Below are positions 1-10,000 of a stretch of 26,452 nt of DNA, piece after piece (the first letter of the stretch is position 1; each line of letters begins with the position of its first letter). Under the pieces are notes generated by a model that was not told the origin of the DNA, did no database searches, and saw only the letters and a list, made by a program, of their open reading frames with translations. The DNA lies in the NCBI GenBank assembly GCA_900553955.1, contig USFO01000010.1, positions 1 through 26,452 on the forward strand. Reading direction: 5' to 3'. The position numbers and the translations under genes are program-made. Source of the stretch: an uncultured Oscillospiraceae bacterium. GTDB lineage: Bacteria > Bacillota > Clostridia > Oscillospirales > Ruminococcaceae.

Positions 1-1
1 C

Positions 2-1669
2 AATCTACCCGACAACATAAAAAATAACGATACTCAAAAAGAGGACAACAAAACACCGGAAACCGATAAGGACGAAAACGGCGCAGAAAAGCCATCCATC
101 GACTATGTTGTTGATGACCCCGGTGACGGTAACAAAAGCGGAGATACCTCCGGCAGCCAAAACGGCGGCGGTTCCGGAAAAGGCGACGGAACAAATGGTG
201 GAAACTCCTCCGGCGGAAACGGAAGCGAAAACGGTGGCGATATTGATTCCGAAGGACCGGCGATCGTTACCGACCTTGAAAATAAAATCGTCACAAAAAG
301 CGAAATTTCAAACGATATGTTCGGATTTTTCGCTTATGTGGAAAACGGCGAATATGATAACAACCTAAAAGTCAACATCGTGAACGGCAACAGCCCGAAC
401 GGCAAGTGGCTTACCGCAAGCGGCGATGATTACAGCGCAAAGCTCACCCTTGGTGAAAACTACATAACAATTTATCTGCGCAAGGGCCGCGATGTTATTT
501 CCGAAGTTCAGTACACGATAAATTATCAGGCAACAAAGGCGGATGGCAACAACAACACCGTCGGCGACAATCCTCCGTCAATCCGGACGAGCCTTGACGG
601 TGTTACCGAGCTTAAAAACCGTTATTATACATTCAATGTAACAGCCAAAACCGGCAGCGGTCAGCCTATATACTCAAACCATATCGAAGTTACCTTGAAC
701 GGAACTGTGGTTTCAATGCCAACAGGCAGCAACGGAACCTATCATTACGACCTGTATTTTCCTGACAGCGGAAATGAGCAGGACGAATACCTTGTAACCG
801 TTCTTGCGTGGGACGATGATGGAAATTCCGCATACGTTGAATATACCGTAAAGTTCCGCGGAGTGAAAGATGGCGAATCCATCGGCACCGCAACAATAAT
901 CATTGACGCCACAACAATCGGCCTTGGTGTAATCGAAACCTATCAGTGCCAAATCGTAAGCGGCGAAACCGCAGCAGCATCCATTCTTAAAATGTTTGGC
1001 GCAAGGGGATACACCGCAACTTATGACGGCAACGAAAAAGTCGGCTTTTATATCCGCTCAATCAGCAAGGCCGGTATCGGAAGCGGCGCTGCCGTTCCAT
1101 CGGATCTTTGGGACAAAATTGTTGCCGATGGAATTACAATTTCCTCTCCCTGCGGAGCAAACAGCATCGGCGAATTTGACTTTACTATGGGTTCCGGCTG
1201 GATGTACTCCATAAACGAGTCGCTTTATCCCGGCAAAGGTCTTTCTGAATATAAACTTTCCGACGGCGATACCCTTTGTCTGCGTTTTACTCTTGCTTAC
1301 GGCAAGGATATAGGCGGCAGCACTTCCGGTGGCGGCTACGGCAGACTGGCAAGCTACTGCGGAATGTGGGTGAACGGCGGATATACCGAATTTGAGCACC
1401 AATATGTCGAAACCGAGCGTTTTGACGCGACTCCGTATGAAGACGGCTATGTTGTCTACACCTGCGTACTGTGCGAAAGCACATATACCGAAATTCTTCC
1501 ATCCGAAGGTCACGAACACAACTACGTTGAAGTTGACCGCGTTGAGCCAACAGAAACAGAGGATGGCTACATTCTGTATTCCTGCACCGAATGCGGTGAC
1601 GTCTATACCGAAACGCTCCCGGCGCTTGGTCCTTCCGGCGGCGGCGATAATGAGGAGGAACAACCATGA
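2..1669 (+). CDS. Secreted DUF4430 (transcobalamin C-domain-like) surface protein, 5' end missing
   Basis: The reading frame is open from base 2, so the start and any signal peptide lie before the window. About 555 residues are visible. They begin with an acidic Asp/Asn/Lys stretch and a Gly/Asn/Ser-rich linker (bases about 120-245), followed by Ig-like beta segments (about 245-870). A DUF4430 domain comes next (about 884-1320), with a GWMYSIN segment and a closing LSDGDTLCLRFTLAYG strand. DUF4430 is the fold of the C-terminal beta domain of transcobalamin and intrinsic factor. The C-terminus carries two tandem units of about 39 residues, each containing DGY, a CxxC pair and YTE.LP. The stop overlaps the next gene by 4 bp (ATGA), so translation is probably coupled. 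A role as an extracellular ligand-binding protein is inferred; the ligand is unknown. Confidence 0.8.
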   Translation, partial: NLPDNIKNNDTQKEDNKTPETDKDENGAEKPSIDYVVDDPGDGNKSGDTSGSQNGGGSGKGDGTNGGNSSGGNGSENGGDIDSEGPAIVTDLENKIVTKSEISNDMFGFFAYVENGEYDNNLKVNIVNGNSPNGKWLTASGDDYSAKLTLGENYITIYLRKGRDVISEVQYTINYQATKADGNNNTVGDNPPSIRTSLDGVTELKNRYYTFNVTAKTGSGQPIYSNHIEVTLNGTVVSMPTGSNGTYHYDLYFPDSGNEQDEYLVTVLAWDDDGNSAYVEYTVKFRGVKDGESIGTATIIIDATTIGLGVIETYQCQIVSGETAAASILKMFGARGYTATYDGNEKVGFYIRSISKAGIGSGAAVPSDLWDKIVADGITISSPCGANSIGEFDFTMGSGWMYSINESLYPGKGLSEYKLSDGDTLCLRFTLAYGKDIGGSTSGGGYGRLASYCGMWVNGGYTEFEHQYVETERFDATPYEDGYVVYTCVLCESTYTEILPSEGHEHNYVEVDRVEPTETEDGYILYSCTECGDVYTETLPALGPSGGGDNEEEQP

Positions 1670-2685
1670 AAATCACATTTAAAAAAATAATTGCACTGCT
1701 GATGTCCATGCTTATGCTGCTTTCCGCTTGCAGCGGAAAGCCTGCTTCCACAGGAGACATGCTTCTTGACACGGCAAACACCGCTGCGAGTGCTCAGAAA
1801 AAGCTGTTTGATGCAGCAGGCAATCTCCTTTCCGACAGCGAAAACTTCCCGGCGGGAACCTCCATTTGCGACTGGACTGCAATGGCATTTGCAATGCTTG
1901 ACGTTGATGAAGATTATGACGCATATCTTTCCGCGCTCCAAACCTACGTTACCGAGCATTACGAAACGGACGGATACCTTCACCGTTCCAAAGCAACCGA
2001 ATGGCACCGCATTGCGCTTACTGTAATGGCGCTTGGCGGCAACCCCGAAAGCTTTGGCACCGATGCAAACGGCAATTCGGTGAATCTTATTGCCGACGGA
2101 ACCTATAATTTCGGCGGAGAGGACATTGGCGCGCAGGGAAACAACGCTTATATTTACGCGCTCATCACCCTTGATGCAGGCAATTTCACCGTTCCGAACA
2201 GCGCACGTTATTCCCGCGAATATCTAATTCATGCACTGCTCAAAAATCAGGAGGAAGACGGCGGATTCGGCATTATGAAAGGCAAATCCGACGTTGATAT
2301 AACCGCAATGGCGATTCAGGCGCTTGCGCCGTATTCCGGTCAAAGCGAGGTTTATACTGCCATTGACAAGGCGCTTTCCATGCTTTCCGCCGCGCAGAAC
2401 GACGACGGCAGCTTCACCAACTGGGATAATGTTTCTTCCGAAAGCTGCTCTCAGGTTATAATCGCGCTTTGCTCCCTTGGACTTGACCCCAAAACCGACG
2501 AACGCTTCGTCAAAAACGGAAATTCCGTTTTTGACGCACTTATGAGCTTCCATCTTTCGGACGGCAGCTTCTCCCACAACCTTGATTCCAAAGAAAGCGA
2601 TGCAATCGCAACGGAGCAGGCGATTCTTGCTCTTTGCTCCATGATAAAAGCCCGCGATGGCAAAAGATTATACGACTTCATCTAA
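1666..2685 (+). CDS. Alpha/alpha-toroid (prenyltransferase/squalene-cyclase-like repeat) lipoprotein
   Basis: This 339-residue protein has a lipoprotein signal with lipobox LSAC, so Cys22 should be lipidated and the protein tethered to the outer face of the membrane. The mature part shows repeated helical units with QxxDGxF-type turns (NQEEDGGFG, AQNDDGSFTNW, LSDGSFSH), typical of the alpha6/alpha6 toroid shared by squalene cyclases, prenyltransferase beta subunits and the N-terminal domain of transcobalamin/intrinsic factor. The cyclase acid motif DxDDTA appears as D209-V-D-I-T-A, which lacks its last Asp, so terpene cyclase activity is unlikely and ligand or protein binding fits better. It lies between the DUF4430 gene (4-bp overlap) and moxR (18-bp gap, RBS AAGGAG). 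The pairing with DUF4430 is the main clue to its role. Confidence 0.8.
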   Translation: MKITFKKIIALLMSMLMLLSACSGKPASTGDMLLDTANTAASAQKKLFDAAGNLLSDSENFPAGTSICDWTAMAFAMLDVDEDYDAYLSALQTYVTEHYETDGYLHRSKATEWHRIALTVMALGGNPESFGTDANGNSVNLIADGTYNFGGEDIGAQGNNAYIYALITLDAGNFTVPNSARYSREYLIHALLKNQEEDGGFGIMKGKSDVDITAMAIQALAPYSGQSEVYTAIDKALSMLSAAQNDDGSFTNWDNVSSESCSQVIIALCSLGLDPKTDERFVKNGNSVFDALMSFHLSDGSFSHNLDSKESDAIATEQAILALCSMIKARDGKRLYDFI

Positions 2686-2703
2686 GTTTAAGGAGACAGA
2701 AAA

Positions 2704-3651
2704 ATGAACGAACTTGCTGTGCAGATTCAAAGTGAAATTAAAAAAGTAATTATCGGTAAGGACGATATCATCGAAAAGGTTCTTATGGCGATTCTTGCCC
2801 AAGGTCACATACTTATGGAGGACGTTCCCGGAGTGGGCAAGACCACCATGGCAATGGCTTTTTCCAAAGTTCTCGGGCTTGATAACAAGCGCGTGCAGTT
2901 CACTTCCGACACCATGCCTTCCGACATAATCGGCTTTTCCGTTTATGATAAACAGAGCGGAAAGCTTGAGTACAAGCCCGGCACGGTTATGACGAACTTG
3001 TTGCTTGCGGATGAAATCAACCGTACTTCGAGCAAAACCCAGTCCGCGCTGCTTGAGGCTATGGAGGAGCGCCATGTCACTGTTGACGGCGTTACCCACG
3101 ACCTGCCGAAGCCTTTTATCGTAATCGCGACTCAGAACCAAGTCGGCTCCGCCGGAACGCAGCTGCTGCCCAGCTCTCAGCTTGACCGTTTCCTTATTCG
3201 CACCAGCATGGGTTATCCGGATATGAAAAGCCAGATCGAAATTATGAAGGAACGACACCATGAAAATCCTCTTGACAAGGTTGTTCCTATTACAAACAAA
3301 GAAACCCTCAATAAGCTGATTTCGGAGGTTCAAAACACCTTTGTTGCGGACGCTGTTTACGCCTACGCTTCCGAGCTTATTGAAGAAACCCGTCACAATC
3401 AGTATGTTCAGCTTGGCATAAGCCCCCGTGGCGCACTTGCCCTTTGCCGTGCAGCGAAGGCTCATGCCTTCCTCGAAGGGCTCGACTACACAACGCCCGA
3501 TGACGTTGCCGCGGTATTCACTGATGTTTGCGCGCACCGTCTTGTGCTTGAAGCAAAGGCACGCCTGCACGAACTTTCTGCCGAAGAAATTCTCGGTGAC
3601 ATTCTGAAAAGCGTTAAAAAGCCTGATGTTACGGAGTTTTCTGTAAAATGA
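2704..3651 (+). CDS. MoxR-family AAA+ ATPase
   Basis: At 315 residues this is the normal MoxR length. The Walker A motif GVGKTT is at residues 43-48 and Walker B LLLADEINR is around 99-107. The following SALLEAMEE and the sensor-like ATQNQ are standard for the MoxR/RavA branch. MoxR ATPases are cytoplasmic hexameric chaperone-like machines, usually encoded beside DUF58 and von Willebrand-type proteins, whose assembly or activation they are thought to drive. The start follows the RBS AAGGAGA. The 3' end overlaps the DUF58 gene by 4 bp, so the two products are probably made in a fixed ratio. The substrate is unknown; the DUF58 and transglutaminase neighbours are the likely partners. Confidence 0.93.
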   Translation: MNELAVQIQSEIKKVIIGKDDIIEKVLMAILAQGHILMEDVPGVGKTTMAMAFSKVLGLDNKRVQFTSDTMPSDIIGFSVYDKQSGKLEYKPGTVMTNLLLADEINRTSSKTQSALLEAMEERHVTVDGVTHDLPKPFIVIATQNQVGSAGTQLLPSSQLDRFLIRTSMGYPDMKSQIEIMKERHHENPLDKVVPITNKETLNKLISEVQNTFVADAVYAYASELIEETRHNQYVQLGISPRGALALCRAAKAHAFLEGLDYTTPDDVAAVFTDVCAHRLVLEAKARLHELSAEEILGDILKSVKKPDVTEFSVK

Positions 3652-4802
3652 AAAAGAATCTTATTCCGTCCTTCCTGCTATGGCTTTTGGCAGAAATTAT
3701 CTTTATCGTGATGTTCGCATTTTCCGGCTCGGCGGTTGCCGCAGTGCTTTTCTTTACGATGCTTTTAATTTCGCTTGTGTCGTACCTAATTTGCGTATTT
3801 TCCGGAAAATACTTTTCCGCCGCGATAAAACTTCCTGCCAGCGTGAAAAAATCCGCCGCTGCCGAAGGAACGCTCGTTATAAACAACGCTTCTCCTTTTA
3901 CCTTTATTAAAGTTCTTTGCTGCGTTTCTGCAAAGAATAATATGACAGGGGAAAGGGAAGAAAAATTTATTCCGGTGTTCTGCTCTGCGAAGTCGGAAGC
4001 TGCGGCGAACTTTACGTGCAGCTTCAAAAACTGCGGCTATACCGAAGTGAAGGCTGAAAAAATATATCTTACCGATTTTTTCGGCTTTATCCCATTCAAC
4101 GTTAAAGGCTTTGCCAGTTCCGAAGCAAAATGCACCGTTTTACCGGATACCTTCGATATGACTCTTGTTTTCGACAATATGCCAATCGCTATTGATGACA
4201 GCGAAAGCTATTCTCCCGACAAAAACGGCAATGACTATTCCGAAACATTCCAGCTTCGCGAATATGTCCCCGGCGACAGCATAAAGCAGATTCATTGGAA
4301 GCTTTCAGAGAAGCTTGACAAACTCATTGTGCGCGAAGCAAGCCTTCCTGTGCAAAAATCCACCTTTGTTTTTTGGGATAAATACGCCGAAGACGGCTTT
4401 TCTGCAAAGGAAGCCGATGCTATGGCGGAGGTTACTGCTTCCATCTGCCAGGCGCTTGCGCGGCAGGGAACGCCGTTTTCCCTTGGTTGGAATGAACATA
4501 AGAACTGCTTTACCGAAAGCGTAACTTCAACCGAGGAGCTCATAACTGCCATTCCGCAGATTCTTAAAAGCGGAGCAGAAACCGAAATTTCCGGCGCGCG
4601 GCAGTATTTTGAAAGGTTCGGCAGCGCAAATTTCAGCAAAATAATATATATATCAAAATCCATTCCGGACGGATTTGAGGATTTTTCCGCAAAAAGCAGC
4701 ATAACCCCGGTTCTGTGTTCATCCGTTCCCATAGACGGTGCGGTTACATTCAATCCGGATTTCTACCAGGAAAGCCTTAATCTATTGGAGCTTGCAATAT
4801 GA
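3648..4802 (+). CDS. DUF58 domain membrane protein
   Basis: This protein has 384 residues. Two hydrophobic segments near the N-terminus (about residues 5-25 and 28-50) anchor it in the membrane. The family signature is clear around residues 195-235: REYVPGDSIKQIHWK followed by KLIVRE. DUF58 proteins are von Willebrand-A-like partners of MoxR ATPases and commonly sit in MoxR-DUF58-transglutaminase operons, which is the order here. ATGA overlaps of 4 bp at both ends (3648-3651 and 4799-4802) indicate translational coupling. The biochemical role of the family is not settled. Here it presumably links the cytoplasmic ATPase to the membrane transglutaminase-fold protein. Confidence 0.9.
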   Translation: MKKNLIPSFLLWLLAEIIFIVMFAFSGSAVAAVLFFTMLLISLVSYLICVFSGKYFSAAIKLPASVKKSAAAEGTLVINNASPFTFIKVLCCVSAKNNMTGEREEKFIPVFCSAKSEAAANFTCSFKNCGYTEVKAEKIYLTDFFGFIPFNVKGFASSEAKCTVLPDTFDMTLVFDNMPIAIDDSESYSPDKNGNDYSETFQLREYVPGDSIKQIHWKLSEKLDKLIVREASLPVQKSTFVFWDKYAEDGFSAKEADAMAEVTASICQALARQGTPFSLGWNEHKNCFTESVTSTEELITAIPQILKSGAETEISGARQYFERFGSANFSKIIYISKSIPDGFEDFSAKSSITPVLCSSVPIDGAVTFNPDFYQESLNLLELAI

Positions 4803-7015
4803 CAGAAAAAAACATAAATATTGTTCAAAGCAAAAATAACAAATACTCAAACGCCACCGCAGAGTTTTTTGCAACGGTGGGTGCTGTTCTTTCCTGCGCA
4901 GCGTTTTTGCTTTTATTTGGCGAAGGTTTCGCTTCGGTTAAAAATTATGTAATTATCGCCGTTGGCGCGGCGCTTATCTGTGCGGTCGTGCTCGTGCTCA
5001 AAAAAATCGGACGGTATATTGCGCTTGGTTTTACAGCGTTGAGCATTATACTCGCGCTGATGCTCAGCGTAATGACGAAAAGCGGAATGTTCCTTATGGC
5101 TAACGATTTTCTCGATTTTCTTTCGCTCAAAACAGGAAAGATATACCTTGATTTTTCTGCGGAAGGCTCCGCTTTGCCCGAAATTGTGTTTACGATAATT
5201 GCCGCATTTACGGTTTTGCTTTTGAGCACCGCCGTGAGCACGAAAAGCATCATTCCGATAATTCCGGTTGCAGCAATCGCAACAATTGGATGCTCATGCG
5301 GTTTTTTGAGCACTGGAGTATATCTTTTCCTGCTCTTTTTCGGAATGATTCTGCTCTGCCTTGGCATTTTCATACCAGTGAACCACTCCGCTGCCGACAT
5401 TAAGACCTCCGCTGCGGTGCTCATGTTTGTGCTCATTTGCAGTGGCGCGGCGCTGCTTCCGGCATATCTTATAGATGGCACAAGCAGCAGCCTTCGTACC
5501 GCAATTGACGATGCGGTTCACTCGCTGCTTTATGACAGCGGTTCAAACTCCATGCCGGAAGGGCATCTGCACAATCTCAAATCCCGCGGCACTTCCGACG
5601 CTCCCGCGCTTGAAATCAAAATTGAGCAGCCGCAAAAGCTCTATATAAAAGGCTTTGTGGGCGAAGTTTACGACGGACAGCGCTGGACGACGCTCCCGAA
5701 AGAAACCCTTGCAGAATACAAAGACACTTTCTTTTGGCTTCACCAAAACGGATTCTATGCTCAAAGTGAAAATGCTGCTGCATGCTCACTTGCAGATTCC
5801 GCTGTGCTCAAAAAAATCGAAGTGAAAAATCTTTCCGCCTGCAAAAAATATGCCTTTGTTCCGTATTCGCTTGCGGACAGCGGCACGCTTGACGCTTCGC
5901 TTATCGGCGACAGCACCGTTTTCGCAAATGGCAGTTCTTATTCCGCCGAATATGCGCCAATCGGGCTTGCGGAGATTTTCAAAGCGCAGATCGAGCTTTC
6001 TAACAGCCAAAAAAGCTCCGCAAAAATTGCTGATTACATCACAAGCGAAAGCGCCTATCGCGATTTTGTCTATGCAAATTACCTCGACCTGTCGGAAACG
6101 GCGGAGGCGGCAATTTCTTACCACTTAAAAGATGAATCCTCGGCGCTTACTTTCACCGAGATAATTGAAACCATTACAAACTACCTTGAAAGCAACATCG
6201 AGTACGACGAAAAAGCTGTTACTCCGAACGGAGATACAGATTTTCTCAAGTACTTCCTTGACAGCAGCAACCGCGGATACAGCGTCCACTACGCCACCGC
6301 CGCCACGGCAATGCTCCGCTACTTCGGAGTTCCCTCACGATATGTGGAGGGGTACTTCATTTCCGCTGCGGAAGCCGCTTCCTACGGCGAAAACGCCGTT
6401 ATAACCATTGACGAAAGCCACGCTCACGCATGGGCTGAGTATTATCTCGATGGTGTGGGCTGGGTTCCGTTTGAAACAACGCCCGGATATATGGATGATG
6501 AGTTGGAGCAGGCGGCGTTCAGCTTCTCCGGCGAAAGTGGAAAGCTCTATTACCAAAGTGATAAGCCCATAACCAATGTAATTAAGAAAGAAAACAAAGA
6601 TAAACTTACCGAACTGCAAAATTCCTTCCGCTTTAACGCTGTTTATCTTGTTTTCCCGCTTATCGCGGCACTGATCGCTTTTATAATATATATTATTATG
6701 AAGCGCCGCCGCCTTTGCGCAAAGCTTGATGCCATCGAAAAAGCGGATAACAAATCCGCCATCGCCATGCAGTTCGGATACGCAGAAATGCTGCGGCGGC
6801 ATGTTGATGTTCCGCCGGAAGCGCTGCGCGATATGGATTACGACAGCGCTTTTGCCATAAACAAAGAGGCGCTTTTCAGTGAACATCAAATGACCTTAGA
6901 ACAGCGCAGCGCCGTTTTTGAATACAGTGCCAAAATGCTCGAATTCTGCAAAAAACGATGGAACACCGGCCAAAGACTGTTAAACCGTTGGATAAAGTGT
7001 TTATATATCAAATAA
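4799..7015 (+). CDS. Membrane transglutaminase-fold protein lacking the usual catalytic Cys
   Basis: The 738-residue protein has several transmembrane helices in its first 230 residues, a large outside region, a transglutaminase-like core (about 430-565), one more helix (around 615-640, ending in a basic KRRR stop-transfer) and a cytoplasmic tail. This is the usual layout of the MoxR-associated family. The core contains RGYSVHYATAATAMLRYFGV and later SHAHAWAEYY and WVPFETTPGY. The residue in the nucleophile position is Ser495 (codon AGC at 6281-6283), not the Cys normally seen in G[YV]C..[FY]A motifs; the His (H543) and the acidic residue (E559) are kept. It could be a non-catalytic peptide-binding protein or use Ser. 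It is the last tightly overlapping gene of the module. Confidence 0.88.
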   Translation: MTEKNINIVQSKNNKYSNATAEFFATVGAVLSCAAFLLLFGEGFASVKNYVIIAVGAALICAVVLVLKKIGRYIALGFTALSIILALMLSVMTKSGMFLMANDFLDFLSLKTGKIYLDFSAEGSALPEIVFTIIAAFTVLLLSTAVSTKSIIPIIPVAAIATIGCSCGFLSTGVYLFLLFFGMILLCLGIFIPVNHSAADIKTSAAVLMFVLICSGAALLPAYLIDGTSSSLRTAIDDAVHSLLYDSGSNSMPEGHLHNLKSRGTSDAPALEIKIEQPQKLYIKGFVGEVYDGQRWTTLPKETLAEYKDTFFWLHQNGFYAQSENAAACSLADSAVLKKIEVKNLSACKKYAFVPYSLADSGTLDASLIGDSTVFANGSSYSAEYAPIGLAEIFKAQIELSNSQKSSAKIADYITSESAYRDFVYANYLDLSETAEAAISYHLKDESSALTFTEIIETITNYLESNIEYDEKAVTPNGDTDFLKYFLDSSNRGYSVHYATAATAMLRYFGVPSRYVEGYFISAAEAASYGENAVITIDESHAHAWAEYYLDGVGWVPFETTPGYMDDELEQAAFSFSGESGKLYYQSDKPITNVIKKENKDKLTELQNSFRFNAVYLVFPLIAALIAFIIYIIMKRRRLCAKLDAIEKADNKSAIAMQFGYAEMLRRHVDVPPEALRDMDYDSAFAINKEALFSEHQMTLEQRSAVFEYSAKMLEFCKKRWNTGQRLLNRWIKCLYIK

Positions 7016-7036
7016 GCTATATCGGAGGATTTTTTA

Positions 7037-10000
7037 ATGAAAAGTAATTTTCTAAAATCAGCTTTAGCACTTCTTCTTTGCCTCACGATGGTTCTTCTGC
7101 CGTCCGTAACTGCGCTCGCCGCAGATATTCCCGCACTTAATCTCGACGAAAACGGCGGTTATACCGCACCCGCGGAAAATGCTCCCGAAAGTGAGGAACC
7201 TTCCGAGCCGCAGGGAGAACAGCCCGCCGAGGAGAATAAGCTGCTTGCGCCGGCGGCAGGGAACACCGTTTCCGTCAGCTTCAATGTCTCTCCCGCATCC
7301 GCAATGGTTCTTGTGACCGACAGCTCCAAGACGAGAGTCTTTGACGAGGGCGGCGTTTTTACCCTTGAAAAAGGCAAAGCCTACACCTGCATTGTCACCG
7401 CAAGCGGATATGTAAGCCAGAGTATTTCTTATACCGCCGAGGCGGACGAAACAGTTTCCGTAACGCTTGAAAGAGCGCCGGAAACCAGCTTCAAAAAGCT
7501 TTTTGCGGAGTGGCCGTCCTTCCGCTACGACTCCAACAACAACGGCGTTATTGACTACAAGACGCCCACCACCGGCAACGATGCCGTGCTCTATTGGGCA
7601 AAGAAAATCGGCGACGGTTACGGCACCGGCGCAGCCAGCTCGCCCATAATCGTGGACAATTACATCTACTGCTATGCAAGCACCAACCTCTTTAAGGTCG
7701 ACAAAATAAGCGGCGAAATCGTTGCCTCCGCAAAGATGGTCGCCAACTCGGCCTTTGCCATTGTTCCGCCCACCTATGCGGACGGTATGCTCTTTGTAGG
7801 TCTCAACAACGGAAGAATTCAGGCCTTCAACGCCGACACCCTTGAATCTCTTTGGGTTTACAAGGATATTCGCGGCGGTCAGCCCAACTGCCCCATTACC
7901 TACGATAACGGCTATATCTACACCGGATTTTGGAGCGGTGAAACCAAAACCTGCAACTATGTTTGCATTTCCGTAACCGACGAAAACCCCAACGACCAGA
8001 AAGAAGCCAAGCTCGCCACTTGGACCTATGCCAAACAGGGCGGCTACTACTGGGCGGAAGCCTATGTCGGCGAAAACTATCTCTTCATCGGAACCGATGA
8101 CGGAGCAAGCGGCTATGTAACCGGACACGCCTCTCTGCTTTCTTTGGATAAGAGAACCGGCAAGCTTGCGGACTCTCTTACCATGCCTTATCCCGGCGAT
8201 ATAAGATGCTGCATAACCCATGACAACGGCAAGCTCTACTTCACCTCAAAGGGCGGATATTTCTATTCCGTTGAGGTCAACGAAACCACCGGCGATATTC
8301 TTGAGGGAACCTTTAGATCGCTTCAGCTTGACAACTATCACAATATTTTGAAAAATCCTCCCATGAGCACAAGCACCCCCACCATTTACAACGGCAGAGC
8401 ATACGTCGGCGTTTCCGGCATTTCTCAGTTCGGTATGTATTCCGGACACAATATAACCGTTATTGATCTTAATGAATGGAAAATTGCTTACAGCGTTCCC
8501 ACCCAGGGCTATCCTCAGACCAGTGCTGTGCTCACCACCGCATACGATAAGGGCGACGGCTCTGTTTACATCTATATGTTCGATAACTTTACCCCCGGCA
8601 AGCTTCGCGTTCTCTGCGACAGACCCGGCGCTGCTGAGCCGGTGAACGGAACTAATACCGAAACCTATTACAATCCGAGCAACGGCAACACCGAAACCTA
8701 TCAAACCCCGCAGGTGCTCTTTACTCCTTATGACGCTCAGGCGCAATATTGCATTTGCACACCTGTGGTGGATGCCGACGGCTTTGTTTACTTCAAAAAC
8801 GACAGTGCATATCTTATGGTGCTGGGCTGCCAAATCGAGAAGCTTGAGGTTGCAAAAAATCCCGATAAGACCTCTTATAAGGTCGGTGAAACCTTTGACG
8901 CCACCGGTATGCAGGTTATAGCGCACTATTCAAATGGCACCAAAAAAGACGTTACCAAGTATCTCACTTGGTCCACTGCACCTCTTACCAAGGACGATAC
9001 CGAGTTCCAAGTGAGATTTGAGCATGTTAAGTATCAGGATAAAGACGGCGTTCCCGGAACTGTCGTAGCTCCGCCTTACGCAACCATTAAAATTTCCGTT
9101 CGCGGAGAAACCGCTTCCGGAATGCCGATTCTCGATCTTGAGGAAGAGAATGAAACCCGCCGCGGACTTATTTCCTTTAACGATACCGTTAAGTTCAACG
9201 AGAGCGACGGCGTTCTGTTCGTCAACAAACCTGCAGGCGGCACTTTCTATGTTGCTGTTCTTTCCGATGTGGAAATGACTGATGTTCAGGCAAAGGTAAG
9301 CGGCATGGTAACCGCCGAAATCGTAAACTACGATCCGGAAAAATATAAATCCGTAGGCGAGCTTTATTCCGTATATGACAAACGCCTTGAAAGCAGCGAT
9401 GAGCATCCCGTTGTCGAAGCGGATATGACATACGCCGCGGCAAAAGAGCTTGCCGAAAAGCGCAATAAAGAGGGCAAGACCACTCTCAATATTGTAAAAT
9501 GCCAGAGCTATGTATATGTGCTCAAGTTTAAGGTTGATCAGAACTACACCACCGCATATAAATCCGGCACTTACACCGTAACCGGAAAGCGCGACGGCAA
9601 AACCTACACCTGCGGAACCAAAACCGTTGTTTCCGATGTTTCCATTTTTAATTACGAAGGCGTAAAGTGCGCCGCACTTTACGGTGACGCACTTGCAATC
9701 GGTGACAGCGACGGTTATTCCGACTTCCTTACCGCAAAATACGGTTACAAATACGAGGAAGCATATAAAGGTCAAACCGCAACCGTTGTTTCTTCCACTG
9801 CGTTCCGCGCAATTGCCGGCAAGGCGTTTAACGTAACCTGCGGAGAGAACGTAACAGTAACCATTCCTTCCGTTTCCGAAAAGCAGCGTGGAGTAAACTT
9901 CATTTATAACTGCCCCGAGGTAACAAAAACTTCTTCCGACAGCAGTACTTCCACCGCTGCAAAGAAAAAGGTTACTCATTCTCTCAGTTTCTATGGCAAC

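Noticed and set aside
1666..2685. Terpene or squalene-hopene cyclase function for the toroid lipoprotein
   Set aside because: The protein is lipidated and small, and the DxDDTA acid motif is incomplete (D-V-D-I-T-A); the fold is shared with non-enzymatic binders.
2668..3570. A 300-codon minus-strand frame opposite moxR
   Set aside because: It is fully antisense to an unmistakable MoxR ATPase and shows no family pattern.
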